Below, piece after piece: positions 41,704 to 51,642 of a stretch of 64,000 nt of DNA. The stretch is from positions 1-64,000 of the forward strand of contig DASXUC010000026.1 in NCBI GenBank assembly GCA_036505015.1, given 5' to 3'. Within the stretch, counting starts at the first letter, position 1, and every line of letters begins with the position of its first letter. The notes under the pieces are model-generated. The model made no database searches, was not told the origin of the DNA, and saw nothing but the letters and a program-made list of their open reading frames with translations. The DNA comes from DASXUC01 sp036505015. GTDB lineage: Bacteria > Sysuimicrobiota > Sysuimicrobiia > Sysuimicrobiales > Kaftiobacteriaceae. The position numbers and the translations under genes were made by a program.

Positions 41704-41788
41704 GGCGAACGGGGAACGGGGAACGGGGAACGCGATCCGCACGGCCGTGGCCTCGTCATCTGTTCCCTGTTCCCTGTCCCCTGTTCCC
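41704..41788. repeat. Heptamer array in two inverted arms at the ispF end
   Basis: Left: GGCGAAC then GGGGAAC three times (41704-41731). Right: TGTTCCC twice, TGTCCCC, TGTTCCC (41761-41788). The arms pair as RNA with one G-U per word. The right arm encodes part of the last ten residues of IspF. Confidence 0.85.
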
Positions 41789-42943
41789 AATCAAGGTCGC
41801 CACGGCCTGCGCGGCGATGCCTTCGTGGCGGCCGATCGCCCCCAGCCCTTCCATCGTCGTCGCCTTCAGGTTCACCGCCCGCGACGGAATGCCCAGCGCG
41901 CCGGCCAGCGCCTGGGTCATCTGCGGGAGATACGGCCCAATCATCGGCGCCTCCGCGAGGACGGTGACGTCAACGTGCGCGATCTCCCATCCCTCCGCCC
42001 CGACCGCCGAGGCCACCTCACGCAGCAGGGCGATGCTGTCGGCGCCCTCGTACGCGGCGTCGGTGGGCGGAAATCGCCTGCCGATGTCGCCCAGCCCGGC
42101 GGCACCCAGCAGCGCATCCATGACGGCGTGGGCGACGACATCGGCGTCGGAATGACCCAGCAGACCTCGCTCGCTGTCGATCACGACGCCGCCAAGCACC
42201 AGGCGCCGGCCTGCCGCAAGACGGTGCACATCGAATCCGATCCCCGTGCGCACGGCCGCGGGGCGGTGTGCCGTGGCCAGCATGGCTTCCGCCAGCGCGA
42301 GGTCGTCGGGCACGGTGACCTTCAGGTTGAGGACGGAGTCCTCAACCATCCGCACGGGCTGTCCGCAGCGCTCGACCATCCCGGCATCGTCGGAGGCGTG
42401 CCAGCCTTCCTGCAGCGCCTGCTCGTGCGCCCGCCGCAGCAGGTGCGTGGCAAACGCTTGGGGCGTGTGGGCAATCCACAGACGATCGCGGTCCACTGTC
42501 TCGACCGCCTGGCCGCCCTCGACCAGTTTGACGGTTTGCCTGATGGGAATGCCCGCCGACGCGGCGCCGGTCTCTTGGGCCGCGGCGATGACCCGATCGA
42601 CCAGGGCGGGTCGCACCAGCGGCCGGGCGCCGTCATGCACCGCAACGAGCGGCGCGGAACCGACTTCCGCCAGGCCGGAGAACACCGAGCCCTGCCGGTC
42701 GGCGCCGCCCGGAACGACGGCGCCCACTTTGCCGCAGCCGGCGGCTGAGAGCAGTGAGCGCGCCCGGGCCACGTCGTCGGTCCCCACAACGACAATGATG
42801 CGCCCGACGAGGGCGGCGGCTTCGAGGGCGCGGACCGCATGCACCAGCAGTGGGATACCGGCGAGGGTGACGAAGGCTTTGGGCCCGCGGGCCCCCAGGC
42901 GTTCCCCGCGTCCGGCGGCGACCACGACGGCCGCAGCCGTCAT
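41756..42943 (-). CDS. ispDF: Fused IspD-IspF enzyme of the MEP isoprenoid pathway
   Basis: 395 residues. Residues 1-230 are IspD (AAGRGERLGARGPKAF CTP site; DGARPLV), residues 233-395 are IspF with zinc ligands in GIGFDVHRL and GHSDADVVAHAVMDALLGAAGLGDIG. The fusion makes and cyclises CDP-methylerythritol (the IspE step is elsewhere). Overlaps the PIN/TRAM gene by 4 nt. The C-terminal tail GNRGQGTGNR comes from a heptamer array and is probably disordered. Confidence 0.96.
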   Translation of the reverse strand: MTAAAVVVAAGRGERLGARGPKAFVTLAGIPLLVHAVRALEAAALVGRIIVVVGTDDVARARSLLSAAGCGKVGAVVPGGADRQGSVFSGLAEVGSAPLVAVHDGARPLVRPALVDRVIAAAQETGAASAGIPIRQTVKLVEGGQAVETVDRDRLWIAHTPQAFATHLLRRAHEQALQEGWHASDDAGMVERCGQPVRMVEDSVLNLKVTVPDDLALAEAMLATAHRPAAVRTGIGFDVHRLAAGRRLVLGGVVIDSERGLLGHSDADVVAHAVMDALLGAAGLGDIGRRFPPTDAAYEGADSIALLREVASAVGAEGWEIAHVDVTVLAEAPMIGPYLPQMTQALAGALGIPSRAVNLKATTMEGLGAIGRHEGIAAQAVATLIGNRGQGTGNR

Positions 42944-44034
42944 CGCCGTTCTTGCGTGGCGCCGTGCGCTTCCTGGCCCGCGCGCGGCAGGTCCTTGGGC
43001 CGGCCGAAAATCATGCGCCCCGCTACAGTCTGCAGCACGCTGGTCACAATGACCTCCGAGGTCTCTCCGATCAACCGCTTGCCACCTTCGACGACCACCA
43101 TCGTCCCGTCGTCGAGATAGCCAATCCCCTGCCCCGCTTCTTTGCCGTCCTTGATGACCTGGACGGTCAGCTCCTCACCCGGGAGCAGGATCGGTCGCAG
43201 CGACTGGGAGAGCTCGTTGATGTTCAGCACGCGAATGCCCTGCAGCTCCGCAACCTTGTTGAGATTGAAGTCATTGGTCACGATCCACCCACGCATGTGC
43301 TTGGCCAGCGCAACCAGCCGGCCGTCCACGTCGAGGTTGACATCGGCGGTGTCATCGACGATCTGCACCGCCTGCATCTCCTGCTGCAGACGGTTCAGGA
43401 TGTCCAGCCCGCGGCGCCCGCGGTTGCGCCGCAGCGTGTCCGAAGAATCCGCGATCCGCTGCAGCTCGGCCAGGACGGAGCGCGGGACGACCAGCGGGCC
43501 TTCCAGAAAACCGGCCCGTACCACGTCGGCGATCCGGCCGTCGATCACCACGCTGGTATCGAGGATCTTGGGAACCCCACGCGCGCGAGTGCGCTCGCGG
43601 CCGGCCCGATCGGAGCGGCCGATCGGCAGACTCACCTCGTCGCGCCGCTGCACCACCAGCTGCAGGCCGAGGTATCCCAACACCAGCGCCGCGGCGAGCG
43701 CCAGGTATGGACCGATCCCTGGAATGCGCGAGAGCGGGTACCCGACGAGAAACGCCAGTACCAACCCCGCGCCCAGGCCGAGCGCGCCCAGCGCCATGTC
43801 CCGGATGGAGAAATGGGAAAGCCGATCCAGCACCCAGGCCATGGCGCGCTCGAACCAGCGCCACAGCCCCACCGCGGCAAGCGAACCTACCACCGCGCCG
43901 GCAACCAGGGCCCCGATGAGGATCGGCAGCGCGAATGGCTGCAGGTTGTCAGACAGCTTAATCAGTTCACCGGCGAGCTGGTTGCCGACCACGGCGCCCA
44001 GCAGCGCCCCGGCAAGACGAATGACAATTGTCAT
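42940..44034 (-). CDS. Membrane PIN-domain/TRAM protein (YacL family)
   Basis: 364 residues from ATG 44034. Four N-terminal membrane helices, a PIN nuclease domain (LDTSVVIDGRIADV; acidic residues conserved, ending ...WIVTNDFNLNKVAELQGIRVLNINEL) and a C-terminal TRAM domain (PGEELTVQVIKDGKEAGQGIGYLDDGTMVVVEGG). A probable membrane-associated RNA-acting protein. Position before ispD is conserved in Firmicutes. Confidence 0.9.
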   Translation of the reverse strand: MTIVIRLAGALLGAVVGNQLAGELIKLSDNLQPFALPILIGALVAGAVVGSLAAVGLWRWFERAMAWVLDRLSHFSIRDMALGALGLGAGLVLAFLVGYPLSRIPGIGPYLALAAALVLGYLGLQLVVQRRDEVSLPIGRSDRAGRERTRARGVPKILDTSVVIDGRIADVVRAGFLEGPLVVPRSVLAELQRIADSSDTLRRNRGRRGLDILNRLQQEMQAVQIVDDTADVNLDVDGRLVALAKHMRGWIVTNDFNLNKVAELQGIRVLNINELSQSLRPILLPGEELTVQVIKDGKEAGQGIGYLDDGTMVVVEGGKRLIGETSEVIVTSVLQTVAGRMIFGRPKDLPRAGQEAHGATQERR

Positions 44035-44064
44035 GCTGCCACCACAAGAGTCCGCTTCGTGTCT

Positions 44065-44094
44065 ACTATATCGTCTTTTCCCTTGGACGGTCAC
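44065..44094 (-). promoter_or_regulatory. Weak promoter for the PIN/TRAM-ispDF operon
   Basis: -10 TATAGT (44065-44070), 18-nt spacer, poor -35 GTGACC (44089-44094). Confidence 0.4.
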
Positions 44095-44123
44095 AGCCAC
44101 CGCGGGTGTTTAGCCGAACTTTC

Positions 44124-44161
44124 TTGACAGTATTTTCAGACCGAGACTATAATCAGTCTCG
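44124..44161 (+). promoter_or_regulatory. Consensus promoter with inverted repeat over the -10
   Basis: TTGACA (44124-44129), 18-nt spacer, TATAAT (44148-44153), both perfect consensus. CGAGACT (44142-44148) and AGTCTCG (44155-44161) form a perfect 7-bp inverted repeat around the -10 and start point, as an operator would. Confidence 0.75.
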
Positions 44162-44212
44162 ACCAACGGGCAGAGCGCACTCGCTTCCATCATCTCGCTT
44201 CAGGAGGGCGTG

Positions 44213-44608
44213 ATGAAAGGCACCGAGGAGATCCGCTTCCAGGATACGGTTTCGCAGTACCTGCTCCGGCACCGCAGCATCCTCGACGTGCAGTCCAAGC
44301 TCACCGAGTCCGCAGCCCGCGTGAACCGCGCGCTGGCGAAAGCCGTCACCTCCTGCGGGTGCATCAGCGTCAGCGCCGAGCGCCAGCGGTTCCCCACCGA
44401 GGTCAGCCTGAAGGAACTCAAACAGTTCATGGCCACCCACGTCCACGGCGACCTGTGCGACAAATGCCGCGAAGCCGTGGAGACGGAAATCGGGACCACG
44501 CTCTTCTACCTCGCGGCGATGTGCACGCTGCTTGGATTGAATCTCCGCGACGTGGTCGAGAAAGAGTACGGGCGGGTCAGCGCGCTGGGAGTGTTCGGGC
44601 TGACCTAA
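44213..44608 (+). CDS. Conserved Firmicutes-type protein, MazG-like C-terminus
   Basis: 131 residues from ATG 44213 (AGGAGG upstream). Related proteins lie near radA and the PIN/TRAM gene in Clostridia and are often labelled DUF1573. It has CGC and CDKC cysteines and a helical end (LFYLAAMCTLLGLNLRDVVEKEYGRVSALG) that resembles MazG-type helices. Function unknown. It is the only rightward gene in this stretch and has its own consensus promoter, so it is expressed separately from the housekeeping operons on both sides. Confidence 0.7.
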   Translation: MKGTEEIRFQDTVSQYLLRHRSILDVQSKLTESAARVNRALAKAVTSCGCISVSAERQRFPTEVSLKELKQFMATHVHGDLCDKCREAVETEIGTTLFYLAAMCTLLGLNLRDVVEKEYGRVSALGVFGLT

Positions 44609-44616
44609 CGACGGAT

Positions 44617-44681
44617 CAGGGATTAGGGATTGGTGAGTAGCCAGTCCCTCTCTTATTTCCTAATCCCAAATCCCCAATCCC
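44617..44681. repeat. Heptamer array in two inverted arms between convergent genes
   Basis: Left CAGGGAT, TAGGGAT (44617-44630); right CCTAATC, CCAAATC, CCCAATC (44659-44679). Arms are reverse complements and can fold into a hairpin between the 44213 gene and radA, so it may act as a bidirectional terminator. Confidence 0.8.
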
Positions 44682-44685
44682 GTTG

Positions 44686-46041
44686 TTAGGGGATGAGCGC
44701 CGCCAGCGCCGCCGCCAGATGCTCGACCCTCACGATCTCAATCCCCTCCAGAGCAGGCGCATCGGATGTGCGCGGCACCACGACCCGGCGAAAGCCCAGC
44801 CGCGCGGCCTCGGCGGTGCGGCGGTTCATCTGCGGAACGGCCCGCACTTCTCCGGCCAGCCCGACTTCTCCGATCGCCACGGTCTGGCCCTGGACAGGAC
44901 GGTCGCGGAGACTGCTGGCCACGGCCGCGGCCAGGCCGAGGTCGGCCGCCGGTTCGTCGACGCTGACCCCGCCGGCCACACTCGCATAGACGTCGTGGCT
45001 GCTCAGGCGGAGCCCGGCGCGTTTCTCCAGCACGGCGAGCATCAAGATCATGCGGTTGTAGTCCAGCCCGGCGGCGGTCCGCCGGGGCATGCCGAACACG
45101 GTCGGGGTGACAAGCGCCTGCACCTCCAGCAGGACCGGCCGCGTCCCTTCCAGCACGCAGACCACTGCCGACCCGGGAGCCTCAGCCGCGCGCTCGGAGA
45201 GGAACGCCGCCGATGGGTTGGGCACTTCACGCAGGCCGTCGCCGCGCATTTCGAAGACGCCGATCTCGTTGGTTGACCCGAACCGATTCTTCGTCGCCCG
45301 GAGGATGCGGTACGCGTGGTGTTGATCGCCTTCGAAGTACAGCACGGTGTCGACGATGTGCTCGAGCACACGTGGGCCGGCCAGCTGACCCTCTTTCGTG
45401 ACGTGTCCCACGATGAACACGGTGATGTTCTGGCTTTTCGCCATGCGCATCAACGCGGCGGCGCACTCCCGGACCTGGGCCACACTGCCGGGAGCCGAGG
45501 GGAGGTCGGGCGTGCTGACGGTCTGAATGGAGTCGACGACTACCACCGCGGGGTGCGCACGCTCGCAGGCCGCAATGATCGCCTGCAGGTCGTTCTCCGC
45601 CAGCAGCAGCAGCGAGGGCGCGCTCACTCCGAGACGCTGGCCGCGGAGCCTGATCTGCGCCGCGGACTCTTCGCCGCTGACGTACACGACGGTCTGACCG
45701 CCGGCCGACAGATGCTGGCAGGTCTCCAACAGCAGCGTACTCTTGCCCGCGCCCGGTTCCCCGCCCACCAGCACCAGTGAGCCGGAGACCAGACCGCCGC
45801 CGAGCACCCGGTCCAGTTCACCAATGCCGGTTGAAGTCCGGGGCTCATCCCCCGCTCCGACGCCGGTAATCGGAATGGGCGTGGCCACGGGTGTGGCGCG
45901 CCGCGTCGCCGCAGACGCCGCCGGCGCGATCAGTTCTTCCACAAACGTATTCCACTCGCCGCACGACGGACAGCGGCCGAGCCACTTCGGCGAGCTGTGC
46001 CCGCAGGTTTGACAAACGTACTGAAGTTTCGTTTTGCTCAC
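44686..46041 (-). CDS. radA: DNA repair protein RadA (Sms)
   Basis: 451 residues from GTG 46041 (GTG 46056 is possible). Zinc finger C10, C13, C24, C27; Walker A GEPGAGKST near residue 94; the RadA-specific KNRFGSTNEIG motif; and the C-terminal Lon-protease-like domain. Branch migration helicase in recombination. Firmicutes usually have disA next; it is not in this window. Confidence 0.96.
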   Translation of the reverse strand: MSKTKLQYVCQTCGHSSPKWLGRCPSCGEWNTFVEELIAPAASAATRRATPVATPIPITGVGAGDEPRTSTGIGELDRVLGGGLVSGSLVLVGGEPGAGKSTLLLETCQHLSAGGQTVVYVSGEESAAQIRLRGQRLGVSAPSLLLLAENDLQAIIAACERAHPAVVVVDSIQTVSTPDLPSAPGSVAQVRECAAALMRMAKSQNITVFIVGHVTKEGQLAGPRVLEHIVDTVLYFEGDQHHAYRILRATKNRFGSTNEIGVFEMRGDGLREVPNPSAAFLSERAAEAPGSAVVCVLEGTRPVLLEVQALVTPTVFGMPRRTAAGLDYNRMILMLAVLEKRAGLRLSSHDVYASVAGGVSVDEPAADLGLAAAVASSLRDRPVQGQTVAIGEVGLAGEVRAVPQMNRRTAEAARLGFRRVVVPRTSDAPALEGIEIVRVEHLAAALAALIP

Positions 46042-46054
46042 GCTTGCACCACCC

Positions 46055-46212
46055 AACTACGCGATAAGAGCGATAAAGGCGATATGAAAGAACAAGGACC
46101 CGCGTGATTTCGGGCCCTCCGAACTGGAATCTCTAGATGTGCGGCCAGCGTCGCCGTTATCGCTGTTATCGGTCTTATCGCCGTTATCGCCCTTATCGCC
46201 TTTATCGCGTAG

Positions 46213-46214
<2 letters not shown>
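46055..46214. repeat. Nonamer array element with 13-bp terminal inverted repeats
   Basis: AACTACGCGATAA (46055-46067) is repeated inverted at 46202-46214. Left arm: three nonamers GCGATAAGA, GCGATAAAG, GCGATATGA. Right arm: six nonamers of the CGCCGTTAT type (46152-46205). About 64 nt of unrelated sequence lies between. It fills the radA-clpC spacer and touches the clpC stop codon. Confidence 0.85.
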
Positions 46215-48666
<2,452 letters not shown>

Positions 48667-48737
48667 TACCTGTCCGTCCTCCTCTCCGCCGGGTCCGATT
48701 GTGTGGTCCGTGTCAGGTCCGACGATCGGCGTGACCC

Positions 48738-48757
48738 TCGCGTTTACCAGCGAGGTG
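48738..48757 (-). promoter_or_regulatory. Small hairpin in the clpC leader
   Basis: CCTCGC and GCGAGG with an 8-nt loop, about 75 nt before the clpC start. The rest of the 48667-48902 spacer shows no gene and no convincing promoter to me. Confidence 0.3.
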
Positions 48758-48902
48758 GCAGAGGGTTCGGTTGGTTTGGCCTACGAATTCTGCCCTGCCG
48801 GAGTTCCCTCCTGCCGTACAGTCCCAGAACACCCTCATTCAGTTGTTACGTATCCTGGACGCGGCCCATTCCCCGCTTCCACTAAGACTTTTCCCTTCCC
48901 GG

Positions 48903-48939
48903 CGAAAACAAGACCGGGCAGGACGGCCGCCTGCCCGGT
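48903..48939 (-). terminator. Intrinsic terminator after greA
   Basis: On the minus strand ACCGGGCAGG pairs with CCTGCCCGGT (10 bp perfect, 7-nt loop, 48913-48939), then CTTGTTTTCG. It separates greA from clpC. Confidence 0.85.
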
Positions 48940-48971
48940 GAGATAGATCGGCCCGCCCTCCGGCAGGCGCG

Positions 48972-49454
48972 CTAATGCTCGACCCGCAGCACGGAAAAGC
49001 GCATCTTTCCGGCGGGGGCGACGACTTCGACCGTTTGCCCTTTGCGCTTGCCCAGCAGGGCATGCCCCACCGGCGATTCGTTGCTGATCTTATCGTGGTC
49101 CGGGTCGGCTTCAGGAGACCCCACAATCATGTACGTGATCTCCTCGCCGTTGCCCAGATCCTTGAGGTGAACGGTCGATCCCACCGTGACCTGGTCGTGC
49201 GGGGCGTTGTGGTTGTCGATGATGCGGGCGTTGCGGAGCATCTGCTCCAGCTGCAAGATCCGCCCCTCCACAAACGCCTGCTCGTTCTTCGCGTCTTCGT
49301 ATTCCGCGTTTTCGGACAGGTCCCCGAATTCCTTGGACTGCTTGATCCGTTCGGCGACTTCCTTCCGTCGGACCGTCTTCAGGGTCTCCAGCTCCTCTTC
49401 CAGCCGGCGGAGACCCTCGGGGGTGAGGATGGTTTCTTTTTCTTCTGTGGCCAT
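48972..49454 (-). CDS. greA: Transcription elongation factor GreA
   Basis: 160 residues, canonical length. N-terminal coiled coil with the tip acidic pair in GDLSENAEYEDAKNEQ, C-terminal FKBP-like domain with SPVGHALLGKRKGQTVEV. Binds the RNA polymerase secondary channel and stimulates cleavage of backtracked RNA. AGGAG lies upstream of ATG 49454. Its leader contains a terminator hairpin. Confidence 0.97.
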   Translation of the reverse strand: MATEEKETILTPEGLRRLEEELETLKTVRRKEVAERIKQSKEFGDLSENAEYEDAKNEQAFVEGRILQLEQMLRNARIIDNHNAPHDQVTVGSTVHLKDLGNGEEITYMIVGSPEADPDHDKISNESPVGHALLGKRKGQTVEVVAPAGKMRFSVLRVEH

Positions 49455-49489
49455 GCTGGACTCCTAGGTCGATTCGAAATGGCCCCCGA

Positions 49490-49519
49490 CGAAAAACTGA
49501 GGGCTGCACACGCCCTCAG
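49490..49519 (-). terminator. Intrinsic terminator inside the greA leader
   Basis: On the minus strand CTGAGGGC pairs with GCCCTCAG (49497-49519, 7-nt loop) and is followed by TTTTTCG. It lies between the greA promoter and its start codon, about 40 nt upstream of the ATG. Confidence 0.82.
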
Positions 49520-49540
49520 CATCGGTCCGACCGTGGCCCG

Positions 49541-49570
49541 AGTATATCTTTCTTATGCCGCAAGCGTCAA
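49541..49570 (-). promoter_or_regulatory. greA promoter
   Basis: -35 TTGACG (49565-49570), 18-nt spacer, -10 TATACT (49541-49546). Transcription would start near 49534 and pass through the leader terminator. Confidence 0.78.
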
Positions 49571-49606
49571 GGACGCAGACGGGTCATACGTGTGAATATC
49601 TGGCGG

Positions 49607-50695
49607 TCAGCGGGCGGCGGAAGGCTGACGAGCGGCGTTGTCGCGGATGCGCGCAATTTCATCGTCGCTGATGGCGCGCTCGAACCGCCGGAAACCGGCC
49701 AGTTTGAATCCATGTTTGCGGGCCAGCGCGCTGATCTCTTCGACCTGGGCCAGTGTGATCTCCCGCCCCAGCGTGAAGTTCTCATAGCGGCCTTCCAGGG
49801 CGAGGATGATCGTCTCGGCCATACACGCCTCACAGGTCCGCGGCGGGAACCCGAAATCGAAACCGAAATCCACGGGGCCGGGAACCTCGATCACGCCACC
49901 GTCAATGACCAAGACGTCGTTCCGCCGCTCGTAGACCAGGCGCGACACGTTGCGGGGCCTGGCCACGTCGCAGACTACCGCGCCCGGTCGCAGTTGGTTC
50001 GGCTCGATGAGGGTATCGGTGGCCGCGGACACCGTCAGCACGACGTCGGCCTCGCGCACGCTGCGGGCGGGATCCACCGACGTGCTGAGCTGTGCCCGGC
50101 TGCCCGGCCGCAGCCGCTCTGCCAGCGTGTCGAGATCGGCCGGCGTCCGCGCGATGAGGATCAGCCGGCCCACCGCACGGCTGAGTATTTCACTGCAGAT
50201 GGCGCCGATGGAGCCCGTGGCGCCGACGACAGCCGCCGTACCGGCCGAGACCTCGATCGCCATGCGTTGCGCCGCCAGCAGCGCGCCCTCCACCGCCGTG
50301 GCGGCCGTGTAGCTGTTGCCGGTGGTGACGGCGATGCGCAGATTCCGGGCCACGGTGACACCGCGGTCCCCAACGATCTTGGTGAAAGCACCCAGGCCGA
50401 AGATCCTGGCTCCTTGCCCCTCGGCAAGGCGGCCGGACTCGATCAGGCGGCGGTACACAAAGGGCAGCGGGGACTCCAGCAGCATCCGCGGGGTCAGGGG
50501 CAGCGCCACGAACCACCCCTCCGCCCGCGCCCCGGTCGCCGACTCGATGCCGCGGACATGCGAGACCACTCGAGGTCCAATCCACCGGCCGGCGGCTTCG
50601 ACCCACCGCTCCGGCAGGCGCCTCGTGAATGGGTACTTCCGGGCGAAATCAGCGATCTTGAGAGGATGGAGCAGGAAGGCGAACCGGCCGGTCAA
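49607..50695 (-). CDS. Acyl-ACP reductase-like dehydrogenase (AAR homologue)
   Basis: 362 residues from TTG 50695, whose TTGA overlaps the upstream stop. The sequence follows cyanobacterial long-chain acyl-ACP reductase: LGAFTKIV, TTGNSYTA, the NADPH loop VVGATGSIGA (157-166), DGGVIEVPG, and ACMAETIILALEG, where C291 aligns with the acylated cysteine of AAR, followed by KHGF. An acyl-thioester to aldehyde reductase is therefore expected. No aldehyde-deformylating oxygenase is visible. It is co-translated with an unknown conserved protein and with coaX. Confidence 0.75.
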   Translation of the reverse strand: MTGRFAFLLHPLKIADFARKYPFTRRLPERWVEAAGRWIGPRVVSHVRGIESATGARAEGWFVALPLTPRMLLESPLPFVYRRLIESGRLAEGQGARIFGLGAFTKIVGDRGVTVARNLRIAVTTGNSYTAATAVEGALLAAQRMAIEVSAGTAAVVGATGSIGAICSEILSRAVGRLILIARTPADLDTLAERLRPGSRAQLSTSVDPARSVREADVVLTVSAATDTLIEPNQLRPGAVVCDVARPRNVSRLVYERRNDVLVIDGGVIEVPGPVDFGFDFGFPPRTCEACMAETIILALEGRYENFTLGREITLAQVEEISALARKHGFKLAGFRRFERAISDDEIARIRDNAARQPSAAR

Positions 50696-51642
50696 GAACG
50701 GGCCTCTCGGACCTCGGTCCCCGGACCCCGGGCCCCCGGATTGAGTTCCTCAATCCGGGGTTCAAACCCCGCGCGCAGCAGGGTGTCGAGATACTCCTGC
50801 GGGGGGATGTCCTCCGGCCGCTTGCCGGTGACGGCGACAACGATTCCCTGCAGCACATTGGTCGCAAACGAGCGCCCACCCATGTCCGGCCCGTCGGTGA
50901 TCAGTATCCACACACCCCGCTTGCGCAGTTCGTCCACGTCGGTGGAGGTAATCGTCTGGGTGAAGATGATCTTCCCGCGCAGATTGTCCGGCATGAACCG
51001 GCGGATGAGATGGAAGTCGCCGGCGACCACGTCCGCCCAGGCGTAGTACGAGCCGTGCTTGGGGGTGATCTGGTCCTGCTTCTCTCCGGTGGGATACAGG
51101 AAGCGAATCGGGACCTGCGTCAGCACGGGCAGCAGCAGGGCGGCGAGGATCTTCACCGACGCCAGCGACCGCAGCGGGATGGGCAGTCCGAGGGCAAAGA
51201 TGAAGTCGCCGAACAGGACGTCGGCGCCCGCCTCCGTGAACGCCTCGGCCTGCCCGTAGCGGTCGACGGAGGAGACGAGCAACACCTTGCGGCCGCGGAA
51301 CGAGATGCCTTTCTGCGCGGGCAGGTAATCCGTAATCAGCCAGCGCTCCCACGAGGCCTTCACGCCCCCGCCGTCGACGATCGGCGTCTTCCTGACGTGG
51401 CTGATCATGCGCGCGGTCTCGCGGATCAGATACCGCCGGGTGCCCGCGCGCAGGTACAGGTCGGTGCCCCCCACCCCCAGCGCGTCCACCTGGCCGTCGA
51501 GCTCGCGCAGCAGCTCGGTAGCGCGCAGCACGTTTCCATTCGTACCGATGCGTTCGATGGTGATGGGCTGGCCCAGAATGACGGTTTCAAAACGATGGTC
51601 GCGCTTGCTGGAGCCGAGGCTGACGGAGACGACGCGCTTCAC
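50692..51642 (-). CDS. Conserved protein, sometimes labelled quinate 5-dehydrogenase
   Basis: 316 residues from GTG 51642 (AAGGAG five bases upstream and GTGA overlap with coaX). The N-terminus RVVSVSLGSSKRDHRFE and the middle RKVLLVSSVDRYGQAEAF are conserved in Gram-positive homologues that databases name quinate 5-dehydrogenase, but I see no clear glycine-rich cofactor loop and treat the label as unproven. It overlaps the acyl-ACP-reductase-like gene by 4 nt, so the two probably function together. Confidence 0.6.
   Translation of the reverse strand: MKRVVSVSLGSSKRDHRFETVILGQPITIERIGTNGNVLRATELLRELDGQVDALGVGGTDLYLRAGTRRYLIRETARMISHVRKTPIVDGGGVKASWERWLITDYLPAQKGISFRGRKVLLVSSVDRYGQAEAFTEAGADVLFGDFIFALGLPIPLRSLASVKILAALLLPVLTQVPIRFLYPTGEKQDQITPKHGSYYAWADVVAGDFHLIRRFMPDNLRGKIIFTQTITSTDVDELRKRGVWILITDGPDMGGRSFATNVLQGIVVAVTGKRPEDIPPQEYLDTLLRAGFEPRIEELNPGARGPGTEVREARS

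Noticed and set aside
48667..48902. CtsR operator or CIRCE element upstream of clpC
   Set aside because: No GGTCAAA repeats and no TTAGCACTC-type inverted repeat were found.
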